Below, piece by piece: positions 10,569-11,300 of a DNA stretch of 11,300 nt. The DNA comes from JANNXY01 sp964472605 (GTDB lineage Bacteria; Patescibacteriota; Minisyncoccia; Phycocordibacterales; CAIZIN01): positions 1-11,300 of the forward strand of contig CAYYLG010000021.1 of the NCBI GenBank assembly GCA_964472605.1, in the 5' to 3' direction. Both the position numbers and the translations under genes were made by a program. Each line of letters begins with the position of its first letter. Within the stretch, counting starts at the first letter, position 1. Under the pieces are notes generated by a model. The model was not told the origin of the DNA, made no database searches, and was given only the letters and a program-made list of their open reading frames with translations.

Positions 10569-11300
10569 TCAAACTTTCAGATCTATGTTTAATTCTATGG
10601 GGCAGTGGTCAGAGCCTGTGATGTCTGCATGAATTTTGGTTGATTTCAAATTCTTTTTTAAATCAGAAGAGACGAAAAAATAATCTATTCTCCAACCAAC
10701 ATTTCTTTCTCTGGCAAAAGTTTTCATATCCCACCAAGTATACTGATCTTTCTTTTCAGGGTAGAAGTGGCGGAATGTGTCTATATATCCTGCTTCTACT
10801 ACATCATCGAGCCACGCACGCTCAATAGGAAGGAAACCTGTATGTGTTTCATTCTCCTTTGGTCTCGCGAGGTCTATCTCATGGTGGGCAGTATTTACAT
10901 CTCCACAGAAAATAACTCTATAGCCCTGCTTTTGTAGTTTATTTATATATTTGAAAAAGGCTTTGTAAAAATCCAATTTGTATTTAAGTCTTACTGGTCC
11001 ACCGCCACCGTTAGGGAAGTAGCAAGTGATGAGAACCCAGTCCTTGAAATATAGTGTGAGCAAACGACCCTCTTGATCTAACTCCTTTACACCAACTTCA
11101 TATTCAACTTTCTCAGGATGATGCTTTGTATATATGGCAACCCCACTATATCCCTTACGCCCCTTGGAATGATCAAAATAACTAGTATAGCCATCTGGAA
11201 GGCGAAGTTCTGGATCGAGTTGCTCTGCCTCTGCTTTAGTCTCTTGCAAACAAAAGAAATCTGGAGACTCTTTAAGTAGCCAATCCATACCACCTTTCTT
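10569..11300 (-). CDS. xth: Exodeoxyribonuclease III (partial, N-terminus off window)
   Basis: This is the C-terminal 243 residues or so of an ExoIII/AP endonuclease, a base-excision-repair enzyme that cuts DNA 5' of abasic sites and has 3'-5' exonuclease and 3'-phosphodiesterase activity. The frame stays open to the window end; the four codons before MDWLLKE read KKGG, matching the usual family lead-in, so the Met is internal. Conserved motifs: FCLQETKA (Glu metal ligand), GYSGVAIYTK, LITCYFPNGG, FCGDVNTAHHEIDLARP, GFLPIERAWLDD, YTWWD, NVGWRIDYFFVS and the terminal GSDHCPIEL with the catalytic Asp-His pair. Only the first residues, including the metal-binding Asn near the N-terminus, are missing. 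The stop is TGA, consistent with the standard code. Confidence 0.95.
   Translation of the reverse strand, partial: KKGGMDWLLKESPDFFCLQETKAEAEQLDPELRLPDGYTSYFDHSKGRKGYSGVAIYTKHHPEKVEYEVGVKELDQEGRLLTLYFKDWVLITCYFPNGGGGPVRLKYKLDFYKAFFKYINKLQKQGYRVIFCGDVNTAHHEIDLARPKENETHTGFLPIERAWLDDVVEAGYIDTFRHFYPEKKDQYTWWDMKTFARERNVGWRIDYFFVSSDLKKNLKSTKIHADITGSDHCPIELNIDLKV

Noticed and set aside
1..11300. CRISPR array, insertion sequence or integrase
   Set aside because: No regularly spaced repeats, no transposase or recombinase motifs, and no terminal inverted repeats with target duplication were found; the tRNA-Arg repeat is the only integration-like trace.

Overview
This is an AT-rich window with short intergenic spaces, small proteins and tRNA genes that do not encode CCA. 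It contains an RNHCP-domain protein, a stand-alone membrane-anchored CPHC thioredoxin beside a CcdA-type transporter, a MYG1-family protein, YraN and a CCA-adding enzyme. Together with the near absence of Shine-Dalgarno (SD) sequences, this suggests a Candidate Phyla Radiation (Patescibacteria) chromosome. That assignment is inference from gene content. UGA is used as an ordinary stop (xth), so there is no sign of the recoded Gracilibacteria/SR1 code.

Layout. (1) 1-1612, minus strand: a redox operon reading tRNA-Gly(TCC), ccdA, a 166-aa Cys-containing helical protein, a structured 92-bp inverted repeat, then a thioredoxin-like protein cut by the window edge. Its promoter overlaps a divergent, probably leaderless promoter for a trypsin-like serine protease (1613-2731, plus). 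(2) 2728-3403, minus: an unknown 115-aa protein and an RNHCP protein. (3) 3443-5850, minus: an island of about 50-55% GC (estimated by eye) in a background of about 30-38%. It holds two single-gene units, each with its own promoter, leader, trailing hairpin and strong terminator. One encodes an unrecognised 283-aa protein. The other encodes a divergent DHH/MYG1-like protein started by GTG behind a strong SD, with a leader that looks able to switch between two folds. (4) 5840-7245: a canonical MYG1 protein, tRNA-Pro(TGG) and YraN.

(5) 7246-8007 is dense in signals: a 10-bp inverted repeat, a 15/16 match to the ParB site parS with a degenerate second copy, an AT-rich stretch, DnaA boxes, a plus-strand terminator, tRNA-Gly(GCC), tRNA-Arg(TCG), and a 20-bp duplication of the tRNA-Arg 3' end 123 bp downstream. 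(6) 8008-9465: cca, whose coding sequence carries five further parS-like 16-mers (12-14/16). (7) 9466-9946: no convincing protein gene. It holds a multi-helix RNA candidate whose G-U pairs point to minus-strand transcription, plus hairpins and two more DnaA-box sequences. (8) 9947-11300, minus: a Nudix hydrolase and a partial exonuclease III.

The parS sites, DnaA boxes, AT-rich stretch and an apparent change of base skew suggest that 7.3-9.9 kb lies in or near the replication origin or partition region, although no dnaA, parA or parB is in view. The strongest candidates for something undescribed are the parS-like cluster in and before cca, the minus-strand structured RNA beside it, the tRNA-Arg 3'-end duplication leading into cca, and the GC-rich DHH-like unit with its leader.
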